Part shown: positions 1-8,255 of the stretch, in pieces
Position numbering within the stretch: position 1 is the stretch's first letter
How the letters are laid out: each line of letters begins with the position of its first letter
Assembly (NCBI GenBank): GCA_025360785.1
Contig: JANYBN010000227.1
Coordinates: 1 to 36,914 of the forward strand
From: Geobacter sp.
GTDB taxonomy: Bacteria > Desulfobacterota > Desulfuromonadia > Geobacterales > Pseudopelobacteraceae
Direction: 5' to 3'
Length of the DNA: 36,914 nt
The notes under the pieces: model-generated
Databases searched by the model: none
Told to the model about the DNA's origin: nothing
What the model saw: only the letters and a program-made list of their open reading frames with translations
Made by a program: the position numbers and the translations under genes

Positions 1-154
1 AGCTAATGCCGACGCTCTTGGCAGCTTTAGTGATCGAGCCGAGTTCGTCGATTTTTTCCAGCAAATTGATACGGTCACCTCCGAGAAACTTGTTCTCAGC
101 CCGATTAAGCCAGAGGTTACCGGTAAGACCGATATTGTTCTTATTGCATTTCAT
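1..154 (-). CDS. modE: ModE-type molybdate-responsive regulator, N-terminal part
   Basis: The reading frame starts at an ATG at 154 and runs off the window edge, so only the first 51 residues are visible. They match the N-terminal winged-helix domain of ModE: a GNLWLNRA segment, a FLGGDRINLLEKI segment and the helix-turn-helix core GSITKAAKSVGIS. ModE dimers bind molybdate and then bind DNA, usually repressing molybdate uptake or Mo-enzyme genes. Whether the C-terminal molybdate-binding (MOP) domains are present cannot be seen. No clear ribosome binding site precedes the ATG, so the start is less certain than the identity. It lies downstream of the nifX-like gene on the same strand, and a ModE operator lies upstream of both, which suggests autoregulation. 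Confidence 0.85.
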   Translation of the reverse strand, partial: MKCNKNNIGLTGNLWLNRAENKFLGGDRINLLEKIDELGSITKAAKSVGIS

Positions 155-208
155 TTAGTCACACCATGTTTGACCCGTTACATTATTTGGCAATCTTGCC
201 ACCAACAT

Positions 209-750
209 TTATTTAAAATCTATACCAAAAAATGTTGTGATGTAAAGAAAGACATATAGACTTTCCATGTAAGTTCCCCGTTTTGAATTCAATGACAACT
301 TGGAGAAGCATTCCCGAGGGGCTTCTTCAACAACGTTCCATGGAATTGATACGTTTTTTTGCCACACATGTGAATCGACAAGCATCCAAGGTGTTTCCAA
401 CAACTTATTGCAGAGCCAGGGTGGAGTGTTGCCATTAAGAACTCCTTGCAGACGGCTTATCAGTTCCTCCACCGGAGTATTAACCTTAGTTTTATGGGAT
501 GAATTTTTCGTGCAACCAGTTTTGCGACTGAAGGACCGTTAATTTCACGGGAGTAAATAATTGCGCATTCCCTTATTGCTTCTGCTCTGGCAGCAATTTT
601 ATCATCACAAGCGAATATCCCTTCCGGAGGAAATATTGTATGGACGTAAGAGGAATCATGCGGGCCGATGTCCCAGATAGTGTAACTGTTGGTCTGACTG
701 AAATTCTGGTCTACTTCCAAGCCAGTTGATGTACAGAATGCAACTTTCAT
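209..750 (-). pseudogene. NifX/NafY-like cofactor-binding protein, frameshifted
   Basis: An ATG at 750 follows a strong AGGAGG ribosome site. The first frame encodes MKVAFCTSTGLEVDQNF and later AARAEAIRECAIIYSREI and ARKIHPIK, typical of the NifX/NafY/VnfX FeMo-cofactor carrier domain (an RNase H-like fold that binds cofactor precursors). That frame then stops at 460. The expected continuation (TKVNTPVEELISRLQGVLNGNTPPWL) lies in the next frame. Restoring one base in the four-A run at 490-493 (minus-strand ATAAAACT) joins them. So the gene has lost one base, is misread in a homopolymer, or uses a -1 slip at the A run. After PPWL the frame runs about 65 more residues to 209 without recognisable family sequence. 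The domain identity is well supported; whether the gene is functional is open. Confidence 0.75.
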
Positions 751-798
751 AAAAACCTCCTGCAACACTTGTTATTTGCCTATAGGATCACCACACCA

Positions 799-826
799 AT
801 AGTTATATATTTCTACAGATAACGAT
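799..826. promoter_or_regulatory. ModE operator
   Basis: The published ModE element, as I remember it, is ATCGNTATATA, six bases, then TATATAACGAT. The sequence here has ATAGTTATATA, six bases, then CAGATAACGAT, which agrees at 19 of 21 fixed positions with exactly the right spacing. It ends 49 bases before the nifX-like start codon and overlaps a possible -35/-10 pair (TTAATC, 16 bases, TATAAC) reading towards that gene. Repression of the nifX-like gene and modE by molybdate-loaded ModE is the natural reading. Confidence 0.8.
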
Positions 827-866
827 TAATGAAACCCATTCAGGATCGTACTGCCTAAACTATATC

Positions 867-907
867 CTTGCATGCATTATATAAATTTTTACACAATGCA
901 TGCCAAG
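867..907. repeat. Inverted repeat over a promoter of the nifX-modE unit
   Basis: The arms CTTGCATGCATT (867-878) and AATGCATGCCAAG (895-907) are complementary except for one extra base, with a 16-base AT-rich centre. A minus-strand sigma-70-like promoter lies inside: -35 TTGGCA at 901-906, 17-base spacer, -10 TATATA at 878-883. The dyad could be a second operator, because its arms cover both promoter boxes. No regulator can be named. Confidence 0.45.
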
Positions 908-961
908 TCCACTACGAATAAACAGTCTTTATTTACAGTATGTTACAACAGCACCAAACTA

Positions 962-989
962 GTCTTTATATTTTAAATTACATAACGAA
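962..989. promoter_or_regulatory. Weak second ModE-like site
   Basis: Using the same 11-6-11 pattern as the site at 799-826, GTCTTTATATT and TACATAACGAA agree at about 16 of 21 fixed positions. It sits in the 395-base gap between the divergent nifX-like and kimA-like genes. The rest of this AT-rich gap (751-1145) shows no gene. It could be a low-affinity site or chance in AT-rich DNA. Confidence 0.3.
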
Positions 990-1052
990 ACGCTATCTTA
1001 AAGGCATCTGCTACAAAAACGGGCAGAAGGTATACCCGCAATCCTTGATGTT

Positions 1053-1085
1053 ATCTTGATACTGTCCACCCCCATCTTGACACTC
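1053..1085 (+). promoter_or_regulatory. Shared motif upstream of the kimA-like gene
   Basis: The motif has two parts, ATCTTGATA (1053-1061) and TCCACCCCCATCTTGACAC (from 1065). A near copy lies upstream of the kdp operon at 3195-3237, with spacing between the parts longer by 11 bases, about one helical turn. TTGACA at 1077-1082 could serve as a -35 box, but no convincing -10 follows at 17 bases. KdpE or another potassium-responsive regulator is a candidate binder; this is inference. Confidence 0.4.
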
Positions 1086-1145
1086 CTTTGATATGAAATT
1101 GTCTATCGTAACAGCTGATGGCAAGAGTCACTCAAGGGGAACACA

Positions 1146-3128
1146 ATGGATAACACAGCTTCAAACGAAAAACCGTCACTGCTGCAAAGAATAGTTCGCG
1201 CCGTCATCGGCGGTCCCAAGCAGCTCAAGGACCCGCATCTGTTCCACAAGATGTCTCTTATACCGGTTCTGGCCTGGATCGGCCTGGGTGCCGACGGACT
1301 CTCCTCTTCTGCCTACGGCCCGGAAGAGGCTTTCAGGGCTCTGGGAGAGCATACCTATCTGGCGGTTTTCCTCGGTCTGGCTACGGCGCTGACGGTCTTC
1401 ATCATCTCCTATGCCTATTCGCGCATTATCGAGCATTTCCCTCATGGTGGCGGCGGCTACATCGTAGCCACCCACATGCTGGGGGAGAAAGCCGGGGTGG
1501 TCTCGGGCAGCGCCCTGCTGGTTGATTACATCCTGACCATCACCGTTTCAATCGCATCCTGCGTGGATGCCGTCTTCAGCTACATCCCAAAGGGGTTTCA
1601 TAATTACAAAGTACCGGTGGCCTGTCTGCTGGCCGTGCTCCTGATTGTCCTCAATATCCGAGGCGTCAAGGAATCAATCACCGTCATGGCACCGATCTTC
1701 ATAGTCTTTGTGGCCACTCATCTGCTGATGCTTATCTATGGTGTTATGACCCATACTGATAAATGCGGTCCGCTGGTCTGCGATGTCCAGGCCGGCTTCA
1801 CTCACGATCTCTCAAGCATCGGCATCTTCGGCATCCTCCTGCTGTTCGTGCGGGCCTACTCACTTGGTGGCGGTACCTACACCGGTATCGAGGCGGTCTC
1901 CAACGGTTTGCAGATCATGCGGGAGCCCAGGGTTCAGACCGGCAAACGCACCATGGTTTATATGGCCACCTCGCTGGCCTTCACCGCCGGGATACTGTTT
2001 CTCTGCTATTCACTGGTCGGGGTCAAGCCGGTGGAAGGGAAGACTCTCAACGCGGTTCTGGCGGATGGCCTGTTCGGTAACTGGCCGATGGGGAACGTGA
2101 TCGCCTTCGTTACCATTTTCTCGGAAGGCGCCCTTCTGCTGGTGGCGGCCCAGACCGGATTCGTAGACGGCCCGCGTGTCATGGCCAACATGGCGGTGGA
2201 TTCCTGGTTGCCGCATCGCTTTGCTTCCCTGTCGGTGCGCTTGACCATGCGCAACGGCATTCTTCTGATGGGCGTGGCATCCATCGCCCTCCTAATCTAT
2301 ACCCACGGTTCGGTTTCGGCTTTGGTGGTCATGTACTCGATCAACGTCTTCGTCACCTTCTCCCTCTCTCAGCTCGGGATGTCAAAATTCTTCATCCAGC
2401 GCCGGAAAGAGGACCCGGAGTGGATCCGGCACCTCTCCGTCCACCTGGTCGGACTCCTGCTCTGCGTAACCATCCTTGTCATCACAACCTACGAAAAGTT
2501 CGCCGAAGGAGGCTGGCTGACCCTGGTGATCACCTCTGTGGTGATCGGCTTGTGTTACATGATCAAGTGGCATTATGTCCGGGTCAGGCAGGGGATGAAG
2601 GATCTGGACGAGACCCTGCTGGATGTGCCGCTGGCATCTCACGGGGAGCCACCGGCAATCGATCGCAGCGCCTCCACCGCCATCCAGCTGGTTTCAGGCT
2701 ACAGCGGCTTCGGGGTGCATACGCTCTTCTCGATTCTGACTACCTTTCCCAAGACCTACAGGAATGTCGTTTTTGTCTCGGTGGCTATGATTGATTCGGG
2801 TTCCTTCAAGGGGGCCGAGGAGGTCGAGGCTCTGGAAGCATCAGTTAATGCTGGATTGGAAAAGTACGTAGCCATGGCTCATAAACTCGGCTTTGCCGCC
2901 GAGTACCGGACAGCACTGGCGACCGATGTGGTCGAGAGCGCTGTGGATCTTTGCAAACAGGTGGCTGAGGAGTTCCACCGTTCCACAGTATTCACCGGCC
3001 AGCTTACCTTCCGGTTGGAGAAGTTCTACCACCGTTTCCTGCATAACGAAACCGCTTTCGCCATCCAGCGACGCCTGCAGTGGGACGGCCTGACTACGGT
3101 GATCATGCCGATCCGGGTACGGACCTGA
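1146..3128 (+). CDS. KimA-like potassium importer (APC superfamily)
   Basis: The 660-residue protein has about twelve membrane segments followed by a soluble C-terminal domain of roughly 170 residues. The pattern matches Bacillus KimA (YdaO), a proton-coupled high-affinity potassium importer: LGADGLSSSAYGPEEA near residue 50, HFPHGGGGYIVA near 100, LLVDYILTITVSIA near 125, and TGIEAVSNG near 250. The C-terminal part (VSVAMIDSG, then FLHNETAFAIQRRL near the end) matches the KimA cytosolic domain, where c-di-AMP binds in Bacillus. An AAGGGGAAC ribosome site precedes the ATG. The kdp genes follow downstream, so two potassium uptake systems lie side by side. It could be annotated only as an amino acid permease; the kdp context and the soluble domain favour potassium. 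No c-di-AMP riboswitch was recognised upstream. Confidence 0.8.
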   Translation: MDNTASNEKPSLLQRIVRAVIGGPKQLKDPHLFHKMSLIPVLAWIGLGADGLSSSAYGPEEAFRALGEHTYLAVFLGLATALTVFIISYAYSRIIEHFPHGGGGYIVATHMLGEKAGVVSGSALLVDYILTITVSIASCVDAVFSYIPKGFHNYKVPVACLLAVLLIVLNIRGVKESITVMAPIFIVFVATHLLMLIYGVMTHTDKCGPLVCDVQAGFTHDLSSIGIFGILLLFVRAYSLGGGTYTGIEAVSNGLQIMREPRVQTGKRTMVYMATSLAFTAGILFLCYSLVGVKPVEGKTLNAVLADGLFGNWPMGNVIAFVTIFSEGALLLVAAQTGFVDGPRVMANMAVDSWLPHRFASLSVRLTMRNGILLMGVASIALLIYTHGSVSALVVMYSINVFVTFSLSQLGMSKFFIQRRKEDPEWIRHLSVHLVGLLLCVTILVITTYEKFAEGGWLTLVITSVVIGLCYMIKWHYVRVRQGMKDLDETLLDVPLASHGEPPAIDRSASTAIQLVSGYSGFGVHTLFSILTTFPKTYRNVVFVSVAMIDSGSFKGAEEVEALEASVNAGLEKYVAMAHKLGFAAEYRTALATDVVESAVDLCKQVAEEFHRSTVFTGQLTFRLEKFYHRFLHNETAFAIQRRLQWDGLTTVIMPIRVRT

Positions 3129-3194
3129 TACAAATCACGTATCCGAACCGAATAATTTTCATAAGGGGGAGCCTTCCCGTAACTCCCTTTGTTC

Positions 3195-3237
3195 ATCTTG
3201 ATATAAAATTGACTTTTTCCACCTCCATTTTGACGCC
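3195..3237 (+). promoter_or_regulatory. Shared motif upstream of the kdp operon
   Basis: ATCTTGATA (3195-3203) is followed 14 bases later by TCCACCTCCATTTTGACGC (from 3218). Both parts match the motif before the kimA-like gene, with 11 extra bases between them. It lies about 65 bases before the small reading frame that begins the kdp cluster. A weak palindrome (AAGGGGGAG with CTCCCTT, 3160-3190) just upstream may end kimA transcription. Confidence 0.4.
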
Positions 3238-3300
3238 CAATTTATATTCTCCCTGCTACCCTACATTTATAGAAGATATCGAAGCACGGGGAGCGCAATC

Positions 3301-3534
3301 ATGAAAGCCTATCTGTTCAATACTGAAAACGGTCTCTACGAGGGTGAAACTTTTGAGAATGCTGATATGCTTCAGTATGATGACGGCGTCACAAAAGTTC
3401 AACCACCCGACTACTAACATGGGCAGGTACCGGTGTTCGATCGCAGTAAGAACGAATGGGCCGTGATACCGGTCACAATAGCCAAACAGTTGCTCAATAT
3501 CAGCACGTCGGATCAGCGGAGAGAAAAATTATGA
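3301..3534 (+). pseudogene. Small leader gene of kdp with an in-frame stop
   Basis: An ATG with a GGGGAGCGC ribosome site opens a frame of 38 codons (MKAYLFNTENGLYEGETFEN...) ending in TAA at 3415-3417. The same frame continues without interruption for 38 more codons ([20 protein letters not shown]...) to a TGA that overlaps the kdpA start. The two halves read like one protein of about 77 residues in which a Glu or Gln codon became TAA. The final TGA at 3532-3534 overlapping the kdpA ATG at 3531 suggests former translational coupling. The intact protein is not recognised; it is not KdpF, which is a single hydrophobic helix. Either a 38-residue peptide is made or the gene is broken. Confidence 0.55.
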
Positions 3535-5333
3535 ATACCTCTGAATGGCTGCAAACAATCCTCTTTTTCGTCGTATTAGTGGCCTTGGTCAAACCGCTGG
3601 GCGGTTTCATGGCCAAGGTTTTCCAGGGGGAACACACCTTTCTGTCGCCCGTTTTGGTTCCCTGCGAAAAGTTGCTCTACCGCATCAGCGGAGTAAATCC
3701 GGAAGATGAGATGGGGTGGAAACGGTATGCAGGTTCGATGCTCCTCTTCAACCTGGTGCTCTTCTTCGGTCTCTTCGCCATGTTGATGTCGCAGCATCTG
3801 CTGCCGCTCAATCCGCAAAAGGTTCCGGCGTTCACGTGGCAACTGGCGCTTAACACAGCGGTCAGCTTCACGACCAACACCAACTGGCAGGCCTATGTCG
3901 GAGAGCAGGCGGTCAGCTACTTCACCCAGATGGTGGGGTTGACGGTACATAACTTCGTTTCCGCCGCCACAGGCATAGTGATTGCGATTGCCGTAATCCG
4001 CGGCTTCGTGCGCCGCAAGACCTCGATGCTGGGCAATTTCTGGGTCGATACAACCCGCTGTACCCTCTATATTCTGCTGCCAATATCCATAATCCTCTCA
4101 CTTGCCCTGATTTCCCAGGGGGTGATCCAGAACTTCAGCGCGTACAAGACCGTGCCGCTGATCCAGGCCACCAACTATGACAAGCCCAAAATAGACGACA
4201 AGGGGAACCCGATCAAGGATGCTGCCGACAAGGCGGTAACCGAAAACATAATCGTCAAGGAAGTCTCTATCCCGATGGGTCCGGTGGCTTCTCAGGAGGC
4301 GATCAAGGAACTGGGCACCAACGGCGGCGGCTTCTTCAACGCAAACTCGGCCCATCCCTTTGAAAATCCGACACCGTTCTCCAACTTTATCGAGATTATG
4401 TTGATCCTGCTCATCCCCGGTGCCTTGACCTGCACCTTCGGAGTCATGGTGGGCAACAGTCGCCAGGGGTGGATGCTGTTGGGAGTTATGCTCTTCATCC
4501 TTATCGCCTCCTTCGGCGTCCTGCAATGGGCCGAGAGCAGCGGCAATCCGCTGGTGGCCAAGCTGGGCGTACAGAGTATCAATATGGAAGGAAAGGAAGT
4601 CCGCTTCGGAATGGCGGGGAGCAACCTCTTTACCGTAGCGACCACCGGTACCTCCTGCGGCGCGGTCAACAGCATGCACGACTCGCTTACCCCCATCGGC
4701 GGCATGATGCCGCTCTCCCTGATTCTGTTGGGCGAAATCATCTTCGGAGGAGTCGGTTCCGGTCTCTACACCATGCTCTCCTTCGCCATAATCGCGGTGT
4801 TCGTTTCCGGGCTCATGATCGGCCGCACACCGGAATACCTGGGTAAGAAGATCGAAGTACGTGAGATGTGGATGTCGATCCTCGTCATCCTGACCGCCGG
4901 GGTTACGGTACTTATCCTGTCAGGCATTGCCATGATCACGCCGCAGGCAACAGCTTCGATGGCCAATCCGGGCGCCCACGGCCTCTCCGAGGTGCTCTAC
5001 GCCCTGGCCTCCATGGCCAACAACAACGGCAGCGCCTTTGCCGGCCTGAACGCCAATGTTAATTTCTACAACCTGTTCGGTTCCATGGCCATGACCATTG
5101 GTCGTTATGTTCCGGCCATCGCCGTGCTGGCCATGGCCGGTTCGCTGGCGGAGAAGAAATACATCCCTCCCAGCCTTGGCACCCTGCCGACCGACAAGGC
5201 CCCCTTCGCCCTCTGGCTGACGCTGGTCATCCTGATCGTCGGGGCGCTGACCTTCTTCCCTGCTCTGGCTCTGGGGCCGATAGTGGAACATTTACAGATG
5301 ATGGGGGCGTACCCCCTCCCGGCCTCCCCTTAA
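3531..5333 (+). CDS. kdpA: KdpA, potassium-binding subunit of the Kdp ATPase
   Basis: The 600-residue polytopic membrane protein forms the potassium selectivity pore of KdpFABC. Recognisable parts are [10 protein letters not shown] and [16 protein letters not shown] (first pore loop), [23 protein letters not shown] (second), [15 protein letters not shown] (third) and [13 protein letters not shown] (fourth). The start was placed at 3531 because a GGAGAG ribosome site precedes it and the residues there (MNTSEWLQ) begin the conserved protein; a longer in-frame start at 3456 adds unrelated residues. The last codons and the TAA stop lie inside a palindromic repeat (5314-5390), so the end YPLPASP appears to be encoded by that repeat rather than ancestral. 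Confidence 0.97.
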   Translation: MNTSEWLQTILFFVVLVALVKPLGGFMAKVFQGEHTFLSPVLVPCEKLLYRISGVNPEDEMGWKRYAGSMLLFNLVLFFGLFAMLMSQHLLPLNPQKVPAFTWQLALNTAVSFTTNTNWQAYVGEQAVSYFTQMVGLTVHNFVSAATGIVIAIAVIRGFVRRKTSMLGNFWVDTTRCTLYILLPISIILSLALISQGVIQNFSAYKTVPLIQATNYDKPKIDDKGNPIKDAADKAVTENIIVKEVSIPMGPVASQEAIKELGTNGGGFFNANSAHPFENPTPFSNFIEIMLILLIPGALTCTFGVMVGNSRQGWMLLGVMLFILIASFGVLQWAESSGNPLVAKLGVQSINMEGKEVRFGMAGSNLFTVATTGTSCGAVNSMHDSLTPIGGMMPLSLILLGEIIFGGVGSGLYTMLSFAIIAVFVSGLMIGRTPEYLGKKIEVREMWMSILVILTAGVTVLILSGIAMITPQATASMANPGAHGLSEVLYALASMANNNGSAFAGLNANVNFYNLFGSMAMTIGRYVPAIAVLAMAGSLAEKKYIPPSLGTLPTDKAPFALWLTLVILIVGALTFFPALALGPIVEHLQMMGAYPLPASP

Positions 5334-5390
5334 CTTAAGGGGAGGATAAAAGGCTCCCCCTCTTAAGACAAGAGGGGGTTGGGGAAGTTA
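5314..5390. repeat. Double-hairpin intergenic repeat, copy 1
   Basis: Two palindromes stand in tandem: CCTCCCCTT with AAGGGGAGG (5323-5345) and CCCCCTCTT with AAGAGGGGG (5356-5378), followed by TTGGGGAAGTTATGA. Nearly the same unit recurs at 7481-7557, and its second half at 8211-8250. It has the form of a REP or MITE-like element. Here it contains the kdpA stop codon and fills the kdpA-kdpB gap. In RNA it would form two stable stems that may shield or separate message segments. Confidence 0.85.
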
Positions 5391-5413
5391 TGAAAGCACA
5401 AGGAGAACAAGAA

Positions 5414-7480
5414 ATGTCGAAGCATATCCAACAGCCGAAATCGGCTTTCGATGCAGAACTTATGAAGGGCGCCCTGATCGACTCCCTCAAAAAACTTGAT
5501 CCCCGCACCCTCTGGCGCAACCCGGTCATGCTATGCGTCGAGATCGCCAGTGTCATCACCCTGGTCACCTTTGTCATGTCGCTGACCGGCACCAACACGG
5601 AACCGGCCTGGTTTACCGGCAGTGTCACCGCCTGGCTCTGGCTGACGGTTATCTTCTCCACCTTTGCCGAGGCGTTGGCAGAGGGACGTGGCAAGGCCCG
5701 CGCCGCAAGCTTGCGCAAGAGCCGAACCGACATTACCGCCAAACTCGTTACCAAACCCGAGCTCAAAAGCAACTTCACCACGGTCGGCGCCAGCCAGCTC
5801 CGCAAGGGGGATCTGATCCTGATTGAAGCGGGTGAGATGATCGCCGGTGACGGCGACGTAGTGACCGGCGCAGCCCTGGTCAACGAGTCGGCGGTGACCG
5901 GCGAGTCGGCCCCGGTGATCCGCGAATCAGGCGGCGACCGCAGCGCCGTCACCGGCGGCACCTCGGTCATTTCCAGCAGCATCATCGTCAAGATTACCGC
6001 CAATCCGGGCGAAACCTTTCTGGACCGGATGATCTCACTTATAGAAGGCGCCAAGCGGCGCAAGACCCCCAACGAGATCGCCCTGGAGGTATTGCTGATT
6101 GCCCTGACCCTGGTCTTCCTGCTGGTCTGCGCCAACATCAGTCCACTCTCGATTTATAGTGTTAAAGCGACCGGTCACGGCACGCCGGTATCGCTGACAA
6201 TCCTGGTAGCACTGTTCGTCTGTCTGGCGCCTACAACCATCGCGGCACTGTTGCCGGCAATCGGTATCGCCGGTATGGACCGCCTCTTTCAAAAGAACGT
6301 CATCGCGCTCTCCGGTCGTGCCATCGAGGCGGCAGGCGACGTCAACGTGCTGTTACTCGACAAGACCGGCACTATTACCTACGGCAACCGTGAGGCGGTG
6401 GCCTTTGTCCCGGTGGGTGGCCATACAGAGCAGGAACTTGCCGAGGCGGCTCTGATGGCGTCACTGGCCGACGAGACTCCGGAAGGGCGTAGCGTAGTTG
6501 TGCTGGCAAAACAGAAGTACAGCCTTACCAGAGAGACACCGAAGGATGCCGAACTTGTGGAGTTCAGCGCTGACACCCGCCTCTCCGGCATCAACATCGA
6601 GGGGACACGCTACCGTAAAGGCGCCTCCGATTCGATGGTTGCGTTTGTAAAAAAACTGGGCTCTGCGTCCATACCGGATGATCTTGCCGGAGTTGTTGAC
6701 AGGATCGCCAGAGGCGGAGCCACACCGCTGGTGGTATGCAGGGATAGCAAGATCATGGGAGTAATCAACCTTAAGGACATAGTTAAAGCCGGTATCCAGG
6801 AGCGTTTCCTGCAACTGCGCAGCATGGGGATCAAAACGGTGATGATCACCGGCGACAACCCGCTGACCGCTGCGGCAATCGCTGCAGAGGCGCAGGTGGA
6901 TGACTTCCTGGCCCAGGCCAAACCGGAGGAAAAGCTGCGCCTGATCCGCGAGTACCAGGATGCCGGCTACATGGTAGCCATGACCGGCGACGGCACCAAC
7001 GATGCTCCGGCCCTGGCACAGGCAGATGTGGCTGTCGCCATGAACACCGGCACCCAGCCGGCTCGGGAGGCGGCCAACATCATCGACCTGGACAGCAACC
7101 CTACCAAGCTGCTGGATATCGTAGAGGTAGGCAAACAGATCCTGATGACCCGTGGCAACCTGACCACCTTTAGCATCTCGAACGACATCGCCAAGTATTT
7201 CGCCATCATCCCGGCGGCGCTGTTATCGATCTACCCACAGTTGGGCGTGCTCAATGTGATGCATCTGGCCAGTCCGTTCACCGCCATCCTCTCGGCGGTT
7301 ATCTTCAACGCTATCATCATCCCGATGCTGGTGCCGCTGGCCCTGAAGGGAACAAAGTTCCGTCCGATGCCTGCCGAAAAACTGCTGATTCATAACCTGC
7401 TGATATACGGGGTAGGTGGAATTATCGCGCCGTTTGTGGGGATCAAGGCGATTGATATGGTGATCGGGATGATGGTTTAA
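5414..7480 (+). CDS. kdpB: KdpB, catalytic P-type ATPase subunit
   Basis: The 688-residue ATPase energises potassium uptake through KdpA. In order it shows an actuator-domain [12 protein letters not shown], the phosphorylation motif [25 protein letters not shown], and the hinge motif [22 protein letters not shown], then C-terminal membrane helices. The start was placed at 5414 because AAGGAGAAC lies just upstream of that ATG and kdpC has the same ribosome site. An ATG at 5390 lies at the edge of the palindromic repeat and is less likely. Length is normal for the family. Confidence 0.97.
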   Translation: MSKHIQQPKSAFDAELMKGALIDSLKKLDPRTLWRNPVMLCVEIASVITLVTFVMSLTGTNTEPAWFTGSVTAWLWLTVIFSTFAEALAEGRGKARAASLRKSRTDITAKLVTKPELKSNFTTVGASQLRKGDLILIEAGEMIAGDGDVVTGAALVNESAVTGESAPVIRESGGDRSAVTGGTSVISSSIIVKITANPGETFLDRMISLIEGAKRRKTPNEIALEVLLIALTLVFLLVCANISPLSIYSVKATGHGTPVSLTILVALFVCLAPTTIAALLPAIGIAGMDRLFQKNVIALSGRAIEAAGDVNVLLLDKTGTITYGNREAVAFVPVGGHTEQELAEAALMASLADETPEGRSVVVLAKQKYSLTRETPKDAELVEFSADTRLSGINIEGTRYRKGASDSMVAFVKKLGSASIPDDLAGVVDRIARGGATPLVVCRDSKIMGVINLKDIVKAGIQERFLQLRSMGIKTVMITGDNPLTAAAIAAEAQVDDFLAQAKPEEKLRLIREYQDAGYMVAMTGDGTNDAPALAQADVAVAMNTGTQPAREAANIIDLDSNPTKLLDIVEVGKQILMTRGNLTTFSISNDIAKYFAIIPAALLSIYPQLGVLNVMHLASPFTAILSAVIFNAIIIPMLVPLALKGTKFRPMPAEKLLIHNLLIYGVGGIIAPFVGIKAIDMVIGMMV

Positions 7481-7557
7481 CCCCTCCCTGCCTCCCCTTG
7501 ATTCAAGGGGAGGAGAAAAGCTCCCCCTCTTAAAATAAGAGGGGGTTGGGGGGAGTT
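7481..7557. repeat. Double-hairpin intergenic repeat, copy 2
   Basis: It begins directly after the kdpB stop. The palindromes are CCTCCCCTT, GATTC-type centre, AAGGGGAGG (7491-7513) and CCCCCTCTTA with TAAGAGGGGG (7523-7545), followed by TTGGGGGGAGTTA. The match to copy 1 covers both stems and the tail, with differences mainly in the loops, as expected of a dispersed structured element. Confidence 0.85.
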
Positions 7558-7580
7558 AAAAATCAAAGGAGAACAAAACC

Positions 7581-8144
7581 ATGAAAGACATAAAACCAGC
7601 AATCCTGCTCTTCATAATTTTTACCATCATCTGCGGCGGCATCTATCCGGCAGTAGTTACGGGCTTGGCATATGCCATCTTCCCCAAACAGGCTAAGGGG
7701 AGCTTTATCACTAACAAGAACGGTACGGTAATCGGTTCGACCCTGATCGGACAACCCTTCTCCGACACAAAATACTTCTGGCCGCGCCCTTCCGCGACGA
7801 GCGATTTCGGCTTCAACGCCATGGCCTCGGGAGGCTCTAATGCCGGGCCGACCAACCCAGATTACCTGAAGACCGTAAGTGACCGGGTCAAGATGCTCCG
7901 CGACACAGGAGTAACCGGCAACATTCCGGCCGACCTGGTGCAGGCCTCGGCCAGCGGGCTCGACCCCCACATCACGCCAGAATCGGCCCTGCTGCAAGTG
8001 CCACGAGTTGCCAAGGCGCGCGGCATATCTGAAGATGTGCTGGTAAAAGCTGTCGCACAAGCCACCGAAGAGCACCAGTTCGGCTTTTTGGGAGAGCCAA
8101 GAGTAAATGTGCTTGAATTGAATCTGGAATTAAATAGACTGTAG
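7581..8144 (+). CDS. kdpC: KdpC, accessory subunit of the Kdp ATPase
   Basis: The 187-residue protein has one N-terminal membrane helix (about residues 7-30, AILLFIIFTIICGGIYPAVV) and a periplasmic domain. Family motifs are YFWPRPSA near residue 70, GGSNAGPTNP near 90 and ASGLDPHITP near 130. KdpC stabilises the KdpAB complex and raises its ATP affinity. The start follows AAAGGAGAAC, the same ribosome site as kdpB. Length is normal. Confidence 0.96.
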   Translation: MKDIKPAILLFIIFTIICGGIYPAVVTGLAYAIFPKQAKGSFITNKNGTVIGSTLIGQPFSDTKYFWPRPSATSDFGFNAMASGGSNAGPTNPDYLKTVSDRVKMLRDTGVTGNIPADLVQASASGLDPHITPESALLQVPRVAKARGISEDVLVKAVAQATEEHQFGFLGEPRVNVLELNLELNRL

Positions 8145-8210
8145 TCGTGATGAGTTGTAGGTAGAGGATATTGCTGGGTGGTATTTGAGAATTTGCTTTT
8201 GTTTTTAAAG

Positions 8211-8250
8211 CACCCCTCTTATAAATAAGAGGGACTGGGGAGTTATGAGT
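8211..8250. repeat. Half copy of the kdp intergenic repeat
   Basis: CCCTCTTA with TAAGAGGG (8214-8233) followed by ACTGGGGAGTTATGA matches the second stem and tail of the copies at 5314 and 7481; the first stem is missing. The GGGGAG of its tail sits just before the kdpD start and may serve as its ribosome binding site. The remaining kdpC-kdpD gap shows nothing else. Confidence 0.75.
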
Positions 8251-8255
8251 CTGAC

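Noticed and set aside
1021-1145. c-di-AMP (ydaO) riboswitch before the kimA-like gene
   Set aside because: Such riboswitches often precede KimA genes, but the conserved core was not found; only a small CGGG/CCCG hairpin is present.
5335-6138. 267-codon minus-strand frame opposite kdpB
   Set aside because: It is antisense to a well conserved ATPase and has no motif of its own.
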